Both the position numbers and the translations under genes were made by a program. From positions 1 through 22,965 of the forward strand of contig NWUY0304971222.1 in assembly GCA_004151065.3 (NCBI GenBank): DNA of 22,965 nt, written 5' to 3'. Source of the DNA: Larix sibirica (lineage: Eukaryota > Streptophyta > Pinopsida > Pinales > Pinaceae). The first letter of the stretch is position 1, and each line of letters begins with the position of its first letter. Below are positions 1 through 10,964 of the stretch, in pieces. Under the pieces are notes generated by a model that saw only the letters and a program-made list of their open reading frames with translations, had not been told where the DNA came from and searched no databases.

Positions 1-22
1 CTCTCTCTTTGGTCGAGCAAGC
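1..22 (+). repeat. 22-bp direct repeat, copy 1
   Basis: The 22 bases at the window start match 2243-2264 at 20 of 22 positions, in the same orientation. The core is CTTTGGTC followed by AGCAAGC. The similarity fades after base 22. Short dispersed repeats like this are common in plant mitochondrial spacers. Confidence 0.55.
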
Positions 23-899
23 TTTTTTCCTTGCCCGATGCAGCTTCGCAACTACGTTCCTTGCCCCTTTCATTAAATAATGAAATTGGGCAAGCGACTT
101 CGTTCCTTTTTAGAACATTTCCGCCTACCTACCGTATATACCACCATTTTCTTTCTATTTTATTAGCCCTAAAAGTGCCATCCATCAGGTACTAATGAAG
201 AACCACACAAATTACCCGCTTGCATGGACTTTTACCTTCACTAGGACCATGCCAAGTATTCCTACTACTATAATGGGTATTCAGAGGATGTTTTTAGGCC
301 TCCTTTGCGGGCACCTGACCCCAGATTTGACATATGATAAGGTATTATATATATATTTCTATTTTGATGATGCAGATTCATATTATGATGATCAAGATGA
401 TGAGCTCAATTATTTGTATTAAGATTTGGACTATACAAATTAATATTTTTATGATTACCTACTGGAATCAGACCAGATCAAATAGCCCCGCTCACTACTG
501 GATCTTGAGACCAAACAAGGGACCAAACCGGAGCAACCGGGCATTATTGGAAACATCTTCAGTGAAAGATGCTAACAGCTACATTATTAGATCGAATGGA
601 ACAAGATCTTCCCGAAGTCCAATAAGGGCCCACCTGGCAACTGATCTTTTCTGCAATTTGAACTAAAACAGGTTTACGCAGGTATCATTAGCTTTACGAA
701 GGCAGGTTGACGCAGATTCTTTCTCTTCCCTTAATAAAAAAATATCCTTCCTTGGGGGTTGGGGGTGAGAGGACATGTAGATATGTTGTACAATTAGGTA
801 TCTAATTGAAAAGTGTAGCTATTATTTACCAAACCCCCAAGATTTCTAGTTCTGTCACTATTTGGAAGGATGGTTTTATTTGTTATTATGAAGGTAGGT

Positions 900-920
900 G
901 GGTAAGTACGTTAATAAATG
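900..920 (+). repeat. 21-bp direct repeat, copy 1
   Basis: This stretch reads GGGTAAGTAC followed by GTTAATAAATG. It matches 985-1005 at 20 of 21 positions, 85 bp downstream. The region between is rich in GGTA words. Confidence 0.65.
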
Positions 921-984
921 AAGGTAAGACTAGCAATTAAGGTAGTAATAAAAGGTGGGAACAAGGTAGGACCAGCCTTTAAAT

Positions 985-1005
985 GGGTAAGTACTTTAAT
1001 AAATG
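985..1005 (+). repeat. 21-bp direct repeat, copy 2
   Basis: Second copy of the 900-920 repeat with a single G to T difference. The 85-bp spacing suggests a small old tandem duplication whose inner part has diverged. Confidence 0.65.
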
Positions 1006-2071
1006 TCCTCCTTATGGCGACCTTATATTTTATAGACAGCTAGGCAATTACTTTCGACAAACTGGTCACCAGGATCGAAGTATTGGACCTTACAAGATTC
1101 CTTCTCTCGCGAATGAGATCGTGGTTCACTGGTGAGGTTGCCAGAGGAATAAGCGGTTTCCCAGGGTTCCATTCTGGTCGGAGTCTGACTCCTCTGGGTG
1201 CAAGTATCGGGTTCATTTTGGCGGAATAGATCCTATCAGACCTAGCACGTAGGCTCAATGAAGTCCATATCATGTGGTGCTGTCCACGGGGGACGTGTTT
1301 CAAGAAGCAACTTCAACAAAAAAAGATTACTTCTCTTATTGGTTTAAATAATGATGTTCACAGGACAGTGGCATGGAGATAAAATGCTATGCTAAAATTA
1401 ATGGTCCAAATCCATTGGGGAATTGCCAATACCACTAGCAATTGCTATTTAAGTGATGCTTATAAGAGCAAGTGGGTTTAAAGCCAAACTGGTTAAGTCC
1501 ATAAGTATTGTAACAACCTGCTTCATTCTCACTATACCTGACATTTAGGTGTGACAACAGGGAAAATAAGCATTTGGTTTTGTTTGGGTCTGAGAATCCG
1601 CTAACTAGAGCAGCCCTAAATCCACTGAAAACAACACAGTCACTGCCTCAGTCAAGTTCTATAACAACATGAACAAGTTCTACACATCATACTACCATCA
1701 AGGCCAAAAAAAGTATGGTTTACAAGCTCCACTGATTAATGTCAAAGCCAACTAAAGCCCAACAGAATACAAGCCAAGCCCAACAATCAGCTCACCTACT
1801 CCTTCAACATACACTTCACATATTACACATAAAAACTCCAACCATGACACATCACACCTTCACACCAAGCGTATACACAGCTGTTACTTACGTTGATACA
1901 AAATTTTCAGATCATACGTCATACATAGCCCATAAGCACCAGTCATAAACAGTCATAGCCATAGAGCATATCCAGTTTAGCAAGGACCCCATTGTTACCA
2001 TACCCGATAAAGGAGGACCCCATACCCCGGGACGGGGCTTACATCTACGGAACATACGCTCCTACCTAACT

Positions 2072-2084
2072 TATATATATATAT
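2072..2084. repeat. (TA)n microsatellite
   Basis: An alternating TA tract of 13 bases interrupts otherwise mixed sequence. It has no visible link to a gene. Confidence 0.7.
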
Positions 2085-2242
2085 GAACACAAAGTCCCTA
2101 CCTCGAATGAATGAAGGGATAACGAAGCGTACATACATTGATTCAAAATTTGTTGATCCCTCTCCCTTTGCACTTTTTCAATTACTGGGTACCAGGGCGT
2201 ATAATGTATAAAAATATAATGTCTAAATAATAGGCCACCTTG

Positions 2243-2264
2243 CTCTCCCTTTGGTCAAGCAAGC
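2243..2264 (+). repeat. 22-bp direct repeat, copy 2
   Basis: This is the second copy of the repeat at 1-22, with two substitutions. The flanks do not continue the match, so it is a short dispersed repeat and not a long duplication. Confidence 0.55.
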
Positions 2265-2696
2265 ATTTCACCTTTCAGTAGTGAATTTACCACTTTGTAC
2301 TACTTATATTATCTATTCCCACCCAACCACGGCAGGGCAGTTATAGGCTTGGGCGGGACAGAGCGCTTTGCTAGTGAAAGAAATGGATTAGGTTAAGCTA
2401 GCCGGGTAACTAAGTAGCGGTCAAGAGAGATAGAGGATAGGTGAGGTTAGGCGAATCGCTAGGTGAGGCTAGGTTCTGTCTCCTCCTTGTCCACTTGTAA
2501 ATTATTGGTGTATTTAATCAGTTGTTTCTTTTTTTACCTTTCCTATTTTTACTCTGCCTACTTGCTTTACTTAACTGTTACCACCAATCCTGTTCTCTTT
2601 ACCAACCATACTGCCTCACCCAACTTAATTATTGGACGCGCTTGCTTGGGCACTTTCAACTTTACTATTTACCCGCCCCTGCTTCTGACTCAGCTG

Positions 2697-2787
2697 CTGG
2701 GTCTTTATCTCGAAATGACATAAATGCTAGGCGAGCGGTGGCTAAGATGCTTGCTTTGCTCCAGCCACTTCTGGGTCTTTATCTCGA
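2697..2787 (+). repeat. 17-bp direct repeat pair
   Basis: The 17 bases CTGGGTCTTTATCTCGA occur identically at 2697-2713 and 2771-2787, with a 74-bp period. The bases just before each copy (CTG and CTT, then CTGGG) suggest a slightly longer diverged unit. Confidence 0.65.
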
Positions 2788-3934
2788 TGTGGTGCTGGTG
2801 GTGCTTGAACCCTTGTCTCCCCAACCTATGCCTTCGCTGTATTTTTGCTGGATAAGCTGTAGGTGCCTTCGCCCTTGCATATGTCTTTCCTAGTAGCCTA
2901 GTATAAGTGCAAGCCTTTGTCTCTGCATCTTTAGCAACTCGTGCTGGATCAACAGCTGGTTATAAGTAAGCTACCTAAGCTTCTCCTACCTTTGCTTGTG
3001 CTGCTCCTGCCTATGCTTTTACTGGTGCTTCCCCTTAGTAAACTACAACTGCTTCTTAAGCTGCTATTCGTGCTTATGGTGGTTCTATATCATTAACCTT
3101 TGCTGCTGGTGGTGCTTATGGTAATGGTGGAGAAGCTGGCTTGTGTTTCTGGCTTTATGGCTGCCTATGACCTGCTGGCTATTATAAGCAAGGAATCATG
3201 GCTTTCGGAGATAAACGATATTAAAGGGGTATAGTTTATATTGGAAGGGATTGTTAACAAACAATTATCCGAACAGAAGGAACTTATATACCTAAGGTTA
3301 ACCTCAACCACCTACTAGATAACTTTACCTTATTTGGGTAACCTTTTTACACCGACTACCAACACACTATGATACTTTCAAATTTTACCCTTTACACTCG
3401 CTAGTAACTACATTAGGTCTTTGCTATGGAAGTTACATCAACTACCGAATTAAGGAGTTTACCGATGATCCTATGAACATCAATCCCATATCGTCATGGT
3501 GTGAATGGGACGGTCATTTATCTATATTCAATACCTAGGAACAGAAGCTAGAATAATCCCTCAGTTACAATTAGACCCATAGATAATAATTATAGGATTT
3601 TAGACCTTGGATCGGCTAGATACTTTATGGGTCATATTACTCACTGTACCAACAAATATTTACTACCCACCCGAACCTACATCTAAATACGTTACCCATA
3701 CTTTTTTATACCTACCCAATATTGAACCGTTCCTACCTTTTACTCTAGCTATTTGACTATCCGCTACAAGCTATTAACCACTTTCCGCTGCAGGTCCCTA
3801 TTTAACAACAGGTTATCTAAGAGATGTCAGTTACCTTTAAGACTTTATCTTATTTCTTTGATCGCCTGCCCTTGCCCTTACCACCGGCTTATTTACAATA
3901 CTTTGAGTTCGCTTACCACCATTACCCATTTCTT

Positions 3935-4020
3935 AGCTTCAAACACAGCAGGATCATTCATATGGTCAGAACACCAGGAAACACCCTTAATTCAGAAGCT
4001 TCAAACAGCAGGATTATTCA
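3935..4020 (+). repeat. 26/24-bp direct repeat pair
   Basis: Bases 3935-3960 (AGCTTCAAACACAGCAGG then ATCATTCA) recur at 3997-4020 with a 2-base deletion (one CA) and one substitution. The period is 62 bp. The pair lies in a pyrimidine-rich stretch with no recognised gene. Confidence 0.65.
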
Positions 4021-4480
4021 CAAGTTAAAACCATTAGGACCAGGCTATTCATTCGATCATTGAATAGGACAATTATACCTCCCACGGCATTGAAGATCAG
4101 AGGGCATACCAATTTAAAACCATTTATTTATCGAGGTGTATCATTGAACTTATATCTATAATACAGCTTGGAACATATGGTGATTTTACGAGCATCCATC
4201 TCCACTCTTTGCACGTAGCTACAAAACCTCCACTTCCAATAATTTACTATTTCTATTTCACTCTTTATATTTCGAAAGCCCTTACCACCAGTTCCATTAA
4301 TGAAAGCTTATAAGCAGCTACCAATTAAAGCTCTACTTACTGCAGCTAGGAAAAGGCTCATCATATGTCACCTCGTCCCCACCCGCCGCCTAAGCCTCGT
4401 TATGCTGCCACCTGCCTTAAAGGATGGAATCACCTGAAATGCTGTAAATCAGCGAGTTGCCTACTTCAAAATGAAAGTTC

Positions 4481-5576
4481 TTTACCCCAAGCCCACCCCA
4501 CTAAGCTAAGCGACTCATGAAGTTCGTGGTATAGGGAAAACGGGTATAGGTATTCAGGTGGGTAGGTTGTTGGGTAACAAGGGAAGGTAGAGGGTTCATA
4601 GCATGCCTATCCTACTTTGATTCCTGGCTGAATGAATTTCTTGGTAAGAGCAGGCAGCACTCCATAAACGGTAGGGTGAAGGCAGTAAAGTCTAATAAGC
4701 ATAAAAGGTGGATAGCACTTCAGTAAAGGGTAAGGTAGTTTCATCTGATCCCAGGTCTATAGCTGTAGCTCCTAAGCATTCATTCAAGTGGTCTAGGGTT
4801 AAAATATCTAGCTAGGTCATAAGGTGGGTAACTATCAGGTGGAGGCATTAACCGAAAGACAGATAGGTTTATTCCTAGAATGCAGTTCTAACGGATGAAT
4901 TGTATCTATCAGCAAGGCTCGGCCAGAAGAGTAGGCCCGGTACCCAGAGGGTAATACGTGATACCAAGAAGAATTCATAAGGCAAGATAGGGTAAATAAT
5001 AAATATCCTAGTGCAGTACCCCCGATTCCTGGCTGAAGCAAGAGGTTCTAAGTAGGGTAAGGTAGAAGACGCTTGACCTGGAACATGAAGCTAGCAAAGA
5101 GAAACCTCATATTTGGGTTGGGTAAGAAGAGGCGGGTATAACGTCATGCCGGGTGGTTGTAAGAGAAGCGGGAGGGACCAGCATAGGGAAAAATAACCGC
5201 TTTAGGGATAAACCTACAGCACTTGGAGTGGCAACCCTGCAGATTTATAGGTTAGTTTTACCGGCAAGAAAAGCGAAAGTAGAATACAGATAAGGGTAAA
5301 CCCCTACTAACAGAAGCGAGAACTGATCTGACTGGTCTACCCAAACCTATGGCCTGGCATCGCAGCTCACTAATGCTATCACTCGGAACTACTACTGCTT
5401 CACGCTAGCGTACAGGAACCAGCCAGCTCACTAAGCTAAGCCAGGTCTCGCTAAGCCAATAAGCCCTGATTACATTTCCCCTTCAGATGGGCTGGGCTAA
5501 CCCTAGCACTTATTCTATTAGGCTGCGCGGGCATTTTAGTCCCTGGGCATGGCCACTTCAACCCCCTTCGTGATAG
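4481..5576. other. spacer with purine-rich plus strand
   Basis: No gene was recognised. The plus strand here is rich in GGTA, GGGTA and AAGG words, the strand complement of the preceding region. A 14-base direct repeat (GATTCCTGGCTGAA) occurs at 4619-4632 and 5024-5037. A short minus-strand open frame at 4835-5041 has no recognisable content. Confidence 0.4.
4619..5037 (+). repeat. 14-bp direct repeat pair
   Basis: GATTCCTGGCTGAA occurs identically at 4619-4632 and 5024-5037, 405 bp apart. The flanks differ. Chance occurrence in a biased region is possible but unlikely for 14 identical bases this close. Confidence 0.45.
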
Positions 5577-5975
5577 ATGGATCATTTCGGACCTTGCAAG
5601 AGCTTTTTGATCTACAGACGTAGGGTTTTTGGTGGATTCCCAAAGGTAAGGTCCTGTTATCTTACCTACCTGGCTGATTTGAGTTTAAGGTCCTGTGAGA
5701 CAACCTATATTTCCAGTAGAAGAGTGCCTGGCTGGCCTAAAAAAAGAGCTAATATTACACGTATTTCTATCTTTTATTTACTGTTCTGGGCAGAAGCGCC
5801 GAGATATCGCCGACGAGTTCTGGGCGTAGCAGTATGCCAGTTTATAACCCCTTACCTTAATGGGTTCCATAGCCTCATCGGTTGGTTCCATGGAATATCT
5901 AGAGTAATACAAGCTATGGATCTACTGCCGGAGAGGCAAAAAATGGCCCCACAGCGTTTAGTCGGGATACTCTAG
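5577..5975 (+). CDS. unrecognised 132-codon ORF
   Basis: This is the longest ATG-initiated open frame in the first 11 kb. The product would be a basic protein of 132 residues with several Arg-Arg pairs. It has one weakly hydrophobic stretch around residues 68-72 and another around 88-106. It has no recognisable domain, no clear signal peptide and no neighbour that suggests a role. Chimeric or chance ORFs of this size are frequent in plant mitochondrial spacers, so it may not be a gene at all. Confidence 0.15.
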   Translation: MDHFGPCKSFLIYRRRVFGGFPKVRSCYLTYLADLSLRSCETTYISSRRVPGWPKKRANITRISIFYLLFWAEAPRYRRRVLGVAVCQFITPYLNGFHSLIGWFHGISRVIQAMDLLPERQKMAPQRLVGIL

Positions 5976-7610
5976 AGATAGGCTTAGTTGATCCTAGAGC
6001 AAAGAGATAGATATTTAGTAAGCCCTAGAAAGAGTTAGTAAACCCCAAAGCAATATAGGTGGAAAGTGAAACCCACAGCAAGAGCGTAGAGTTAGTAAGC
6101 CCGGCAAGAGAGATGGTTATTCCACTCTGATCTTATGTTATAAAAAGTAATTCTTGTTCATTTCCCCTTCTTCTTACTCCTACCTCGGAAAAAGTGCCCC
6201 ATCCGTGATTCCAGGGTAGCCTCATCCCTTTGCCAAGCCTGCCCCATCCATCGATCCCCGGGTGTCCGTTCAGCAAAGCGCTTGAAAAAATGAAATTGCG
6301 TTCACTCCCTATCAAAGTTTTATCGTACCATCCCGCTCGACACTCTTCACCTGTGTTCAGTCCTTCCCCCTTACCATTCTTTCCATCCTCCTTAGCATAA
6401 ATAGAAATCAAATAGCTTGAGTTCGGGTGAGTTATTCTTATGTCAATTGCTAAAAATGACACTTTCAAAGGTAAGGTCGGTCTATTTTCCGAAAATACTA
6501 CCTACCAGAAAATCGTATAACCCTATTTTGATGAGAAAAGGCGGGCAAAATGAAATTATTTCACTACCCATTCATTTGTTTGTCGCCCCAATGCTCACGG
6601 CTAAACAACGTGGGAGGCCAAAACTATACCCATCAATATAAAATAGGTTCAGGGGAATGCATGCCTTCTCTCTTCGACCGAAACAATGGCTTATCGATCC
6701 GCCTGATCTAGCTTGCAGTGCCTGCCATACCCATCTGAATCGCTTGCTTTTCCACTCGGGTAGGGAAAATTGACTTTTTTTACCGGTTCGGTTAGGCGTT
6801 CATTCACTGAATAATTCATTCCCGACTGAACTCATTCCCGCGCCTCTCCGTACCACCAATATAAAATATTCCATCTCCCGAGCGCTTTCGTGAGTCAAAA
6901 AGAGATATAATTTATAATAGAGTAGAAGCAGGTTTGAGCCTTCATTACCTCCGCTCGCGTTGTTAATACGTATATAATAGAGGAAGAGGTGGAATCACAA
7001 TAACTCTGTAACACTGGTTCGAAGGGGCTTTATTCCCTCCCCATCCATAGTTTATAGGTAGGACATTTACATTGGCGCCTTCTACTAAGTAAGCTAATCT
7101 ATTGTTCTATGCTTTTCCACTGGTAAGCTGGAACGAATAAATCCAGTAAATTACGAATATCCAGTGAGTTCCCAGAATCCCTCTAACCCTTTCTCAGTAA
7201 CTTTAGTTAATAATAATATTTAATGATGTTTCACACTTTTGATCCTGCAACTGGGCTTGCTCTATTATACTTTTTATTTTGAGGATTTCCGGTTCTGGTT
7301 CTGCTTATTAAAATGATCTGGCGGGAAATAACTGGCTAGCTGGAAAAGCTGGCTGGAGCGGGAAGGGACGATGGCGAGATAGGGCTCTGCTGATTGCTTT
7401 TTCGCTTTGCTCGTTTACTCGGTATCGCCGGGGTGCGGGGAGCTTGGATGCTGCCTGATGCGCGCAGCGAAGCTCGCATAATAATAATAATACTTTTTAG
7501 TCGTTCGTTGGGTTAGCCAAGCTGTTTTGCATAAACACATATATAACAGATTAATAAATATTAACATAATGAAAATAGACATCATTTTATTATCTTACAA
7601 TTTCATTTGC
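5976..7610. other. gene-poor spacer
   Basis: No gene, tRNA or rRNA was recognised. The stretch has an overlapping pair of open frames near 6133-6641, one opening only from TTG, with no recognised content. Two similar AT-rich words ending in ATAATAGAG followed by G/A-rich bases lie at about 6912-6928 and 6971-6988. They weakly resemble plant mitochondrial promoter surroundings, but not well enough to call. Confidence 0.4.
6015..6102 (+). repeat. three copies of TTAGTAARCCC
   Basis: The word TTAGTAAGCCC or TTAGTAAACCC occurs at 6015-6025, 6034-6044 and 6092-6102, all in the same orientation. The second and third are preceded by GAG, and the third by GTAGAG. This is a small irregular repeat cluster without a known function. 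Confidence 0.5.
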
Positions 7611-7636
7611 CTACCAGGTTCGCTTCTGGCCAGATA

Positions 7637-7780
7637 CCGAAAACAATATCATTTCATATTTTTTTATTCTTAACAAAGCTATTTTTGGGACAACTATTGG
7701 GATCTCAGGATTTATTTCTAGGCATAGGCTTTTTACAGATCGTGAAGCTATTTGAAGTTTACCGGGATGCCGCTTCTTAC
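7637..7780 (+). repeat. diverged duplication, copy 1
   Basis: Two anchors define the copy. Bases 7637-7661 match 8228-8252 at 24 of 25 positions. Bases 7711-7780 match 8348-8419 with several substitutions and small gaps, sharing blocks such as CTATTTGAAGTT and GCTTCTTA. Copy 1 reads as an open frame (7607-7801) of hydrophobic character without a recognised family. Order and orientation of both anchors are kept, so this is a direct duplication in which the middle has diverged or gained sequence. Confidence 0.6.
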
Positions 7781-7835
7781 CCCTTTTCTTTTGGTGGATA
7801 ACAAGGGCGGGTGACACTTCCGAGGATGCTGCCTT

Positions 7836-7889
7836 GATGGACGGATGATGGTTGGATGTGGATGTATATGTAGATGTAGATGGCGGATG
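7836..7889 (+). repeat. GGATG/TAGATG low-complexity tract
   Basis: A degenerate array of GATG-containing words (GGATGATGG, TGGATGTGGATG, TAGATGTAGATGG) fills this stretch. It looks like a decayed microsatellite. Open frames across it are products of the repeat and are not called. Confidence 0.65.
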
Positions 7890-8227
7890 CTGCGCGGGGA
7901 AATAAATAAAGCTGGATGTATTTGTTCCATTTGAGCTTTAGACGGCTCCTGCTTTCTTATTCGCTAGCTCGTAAGGTGCCGCGCCAGGGTGCCTTGGGGG
8001 CTTGGATGATGCCGTCGACTACAGGGAGCTTACAATGGTTTGCTTCTTTAGCTTACTGGGTAGAGAGAGGTACGCTGAGGCGGGACAGGACTAAGCCGGC
8101 AAGAGGAACACCACAATTTGCACAAGCTCATATATAACTGCCAGCTAAACAACTTTGTCTAAGATATTGATATCCATTGAATACCTGGTTCCGCGCGGGC
8201 CACAACTTTATTAAGATGCTCACAAAT

Positions 8228-8419
8228 CCGAAAATAATATCATTTCATATTTATTTTCTTCAGAACAAATCTCGAGAGCACGATTAGGAATCATTCAGGG
8301 CTTGGAAGTTATGCTTTCTCTTCTATTATATTTTCGCATTTAATAAATTATTTATAGGCCTGGGCTTGACGGATTTTGAATCTATTTGAAGTTGAGCCAA
8401 ATGAATGCTGCTTCTTATC
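8228..8419 (+). repeat. diverged duplication, copy 2
   Basis: Second copy of 7637-7780. The distance between anchors is about 48 bp longer than in copy 1. The frame that is open in copy 1 is interrupted by stops here (for example in the CTATTTGAAGTT block), so only one copy keeps an open frame. Confidence 0.6.
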
Positions 8420-8464
8420 TTTATCAGAGGAGGAGCTCGGACTGGGGGCGATTGAAATGATCTT

Positions 8465-9350
8465 AGGTTTCCCAAGATTCAGAAAGCAGGTCCAGGAGCT
8501 CCTAAGTTTTACCTAGTCCAGCATAAATAGTTTTTCAAGGATGTTGTTGAGATGTTTCACAACATAACGGTTATAGTACCACCTACAGTTGCAAAAAGTG
8601 TTGAGCAAAGGCATTCTGGACCAGTGCAGACACATCCGAATTGCGGAACTAAGAATGAAGCAATGATTCAAGGTAAATCTTAGAATGTAATTGACCTGTG
8701 GTTATAGTTATTTTCTTACATTATAAATGATGAGTAGCTCACGGGTAAGTTGCGGAATACCTTTAAGATGATTACTGGTGGAAAATAAGAACCAGATGAG
8801 TATATTGCTCCTAATATCCTAGAGATAAATTAGAATAAGGTGAGGAGAATAAAGAGGAGGACCGGGAAAGAGTTCAAGTTAAATGCACAAGTGGATGGAG
8901 ATGAGATCAGGGATGTGACGCTAGATTTGGGATCTGATATTAACATTCTACTGAAGATGTCATGGGAAGCTATGGGAAAGACCAGATTAGTATATTCTCC
9001 TATTGAGTTGCGGATGACCTATCAATATTGTGTTTTCCTATTGGCGAGTTAGATAATGTGGAGGTATACTTTGTTGTTGCTAATACTTTTGTTGACTTTT
9101 TAGTTATTTATATAATTTAGATAATGGATGAGAGCGATCCATATCCCGCATTGCTGGGTATTAATTGGGCATATTACAATTCTGCTGTTATAGATTTGAA
9201 GAAGGAAACGAGAACTTTTTAAGCTAATGGTACTAGAGTCATTCAACCCTTAGATCTTTATTAATGGCCGAGGTATACAGAACCTGCTGATGATGTGATG
9301 AAACGAGATGTATTAGATCATATTTATTATCTTACTTGGGGGAAGAGGGC
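8465..9350 (+). pseudogene. Ty3/gypsy gag-protease fragment, decayed
   Basis: The core (8840-9052) translates to a retropepsin-like segment with the block LDLGSDINIL at residues 28-37. A WEAMGK block follows at residues 42-47 and SPIELRM at 53-59. This pattern belongs to the protease of Tat/Athila-like plant Ty3 elements, which cleaves the gag-pol polyprotein. A frameshift near 9035-9045 moves the continuation into another frame, where YPALLGINWA, the IDLKKE block and RYTEPAD are readable up to about 9290, with stops between. Upstream, 8465-8690 reads as a gag-like tail (for example VPPTVAKSVEQ) with stops. No start codon or intact frame remains. Order and orientation fit the RT at 12939 and the integrase at 18556. 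Confidence 0.7.
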
Positions 9351-10964
9351 TACATGTTTGTTACAGCCTTCAAAGGCGAAACGCATTTTGCAAAAACCTG
9401 TTGGCTCAGGGCAGAATTGTCCATACTTCGGGGAATATATCTACCAGGTAAATTGAAGTCAGAAACTTGGCATACAATAAAAAGTATGCTTTAAACGTGC
9501 TGAGAAGCGGCTTTTTCGTCAAGATGAAGGCCCAACTAATCAGACACTTTCAAACTTCCAGAGAAGGGGGATTATAAAGAAAGCAATTAGAGGTGGCGTG
9601 GACTCACTAGCCAATTAGATAGCGCCACCTAATACCAACTACAACATTGCCTATTTACTTGAGAATAAAGCTCATAAGTCATGACCTCATAGACTTCATA
9701 TGCCCAAGAATATTAGAGGCGCTAGTCTCACCTTTCAAGCACCTAAAAATCCTAAAATAAAACTCTTACTTTTGCTGTTCACAAAATTGAAATACATTCA
9801 AGCATAATAACCAAATTCATATTTGTTGTCTTAAGCCTCATCCCCCATTCCTTGTTACTATCATGTGATTGGCTTAGGATTTTTTAGGGATTCCCCCCTT
9901 GTGCTGGAGGAGAGCTAACCTAAAGAGTGGGAGGGTGTTGTTGTGGTGACATTGGACAACGCCTCCAAGTTCCTATAAGGTTGCACTTTTTATTTAGGGC
10001 TTTACCACAATAAGTTCATGGATTAGTATAAACCTTTCATTACATTTATTTAAGTATTCAGTTTATCACCATTGGAAGCATTACATCAAAATGTCTACAA
10101 CACTTGTTTGCCACCAACTTGTAGGGTTCAATGTTTTGAAATCATTTCTTGTTCTGGAGTAGATGGTTGGTTGTGTTACTCCTTTATAAGCCAGGGGTTC
10201 TATTTTGATCAGTTGTTCCTGAGATTAGATCTGTGGCTTTTCCATAGGTCATTGGTCAGAGGTCCTTCCAGCTTTTTGAGATGGTCCATGTGCCTTGGAT
10301 ATGCCTAGAAGAGATAGTGTCAGATGCGCTAGTGCTGTTATATCTATTACCCTCATTGACACTTAGAATGTTGGCTTATATGACGATATTATTTAATGGT
10401 ATGTTACTTTTATGCTTGTATAATGAATCATAACACTTAAAGCAGTTACTCATGCCTTAGTCTAACCTTGGTGTCATTCGGCCTTAGAATTGTGTCATTC
10501 CAAAGGTTAATTTGTACCCTAGTTAACTAAGTTAAGTGATTTCACCCATTTAATAACATTTTGCCTAACCATTTGAAAAATTGAACTAGCCAATTCATCC
10601 ATCCCCTTCACTTCCCCCTTTGTAAATGATCTATCATTAGTAACAACCTAAGGTCTCATAACTATTCCCATGTATGAATGCCTCAATAAAGCTCAAAGAG
10701 TATAGTACTCTAAGGTCGATGCTGCTAAATGAAATTGGAAACATATTATGGGAAATATTCCCCCTTGCAAAAAGCCAGGTTCCCATAGTCCCAGGTGCAG
10801 GCTGCTCAGATGTCCTAGGATACATCGTGTATAAGGTATCGTATGGTAGCAAGCAGGAATGAGGTGGGCTTTACTGAACTGATTGGATGCGTGCATGCTT
10901 GTTTCGGAGTGTGAATGTATGATCTGATCAAGCAAGCCAAGCATAGATCAATTCACTAGCGTAA
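9351..10964. other. unassigned AT-rich sequence
   Basis: Bases 9351-9640 may be the tail of the protease-region fragment, since broken open frames continue, but no motif was recognised. From 9640 to 10964 I see no gene. A 9-base word (GTGTCATTC) is repeated at 10471-10479 and 10492-10500. Short open frames on both strands around 10637-10944 overlap each other and show no family features. The texture is more like decayed nuclear repeat DNA than the first 8 kb. Confidence 0.35.

Larger units (their letters stand above)
1..2460. other. gene-poor spacer, mitochondrial-like
   Basis: No gene, tRNA or rRNA was recognised on either strand. The longest open frames are short, overlap each other, and several open only from non-ATG codons. 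The texture (short direct repeats, GGTA/TACC-rich words, mixed AT and GC blocks) resembles plant mitochondrial intergenic DNA. This is an impression from composition and not a homology match. Two short direct repeats and a (TA)n tract are listed separately. The part from about 1508 begins with TGTAACAACC, which could be an LTR start, but no polypurine tract, primer site or matching end supports this. Confidence 0.45.
2461..4480. other. spacer with pyrimidine-rich plus strand
   Basis: No protein family was recognised. Bases 2880-3190 are rich in GCT and GGT triplets and read as an Ala/Gly-rich peptide in one frame, but this frame is cut by many stops. From about 3240 to 4480 the plus strand is rich in TACC, ACC and CTT words. 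Two overlapping open frames near 2463-2893 are low-complexity Leu/Cys-rich readings and are not supported as genes. Confidence 0.4.

Noticed and set aside
195-666. Two overlapping plus-strand open frames of 75 and 110 codons
   Set aside because: They overlap in different frames, are low-complexity in the middle (Asp/Tyr or Ile/Met runs from a GATGAT-like tract) and show no family feature.
1040-1303. Minus-strand open frame of 87 codons, with the plus strand partly open too
   Set aside because: It begins at a TTG, not ATG, and no domain is recognisable.
1508-2080. Possible LTR starting TGTAACAACC
   Set aside because: No polypurine tract, primer-binding site, second copy or CA end could be found.
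2463-2893. Overlapping Leu/Cys-rich open frames
   Set aside because: They are pyrimidine-rich low-complexity readings in two frames and include a 17-bp repeat; no support as genes.
6133-6641. Pair of opposed open frames of 111 and 74 codons
   Set aside because: The minus-strand one opens from TTG, they overlap, and neither has recognisable content.
6905-6990. Promoter-like ATAATAGAG words
   Set aside because: They differ from the known plant mitochondrial promoter core and no gene follows.
7010-7030. GGTTCGAA as a tRNA T-loop
   Set aside because: No cloverleaf could be built around it; the same holds for GGTTCAAAT at about 11330.
7440-7500. GC-rich stretch followed by (TAA)n as a terminator or origin
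   Set aside because: The possible stem is short and imperfect, and there is no gene for it to end.
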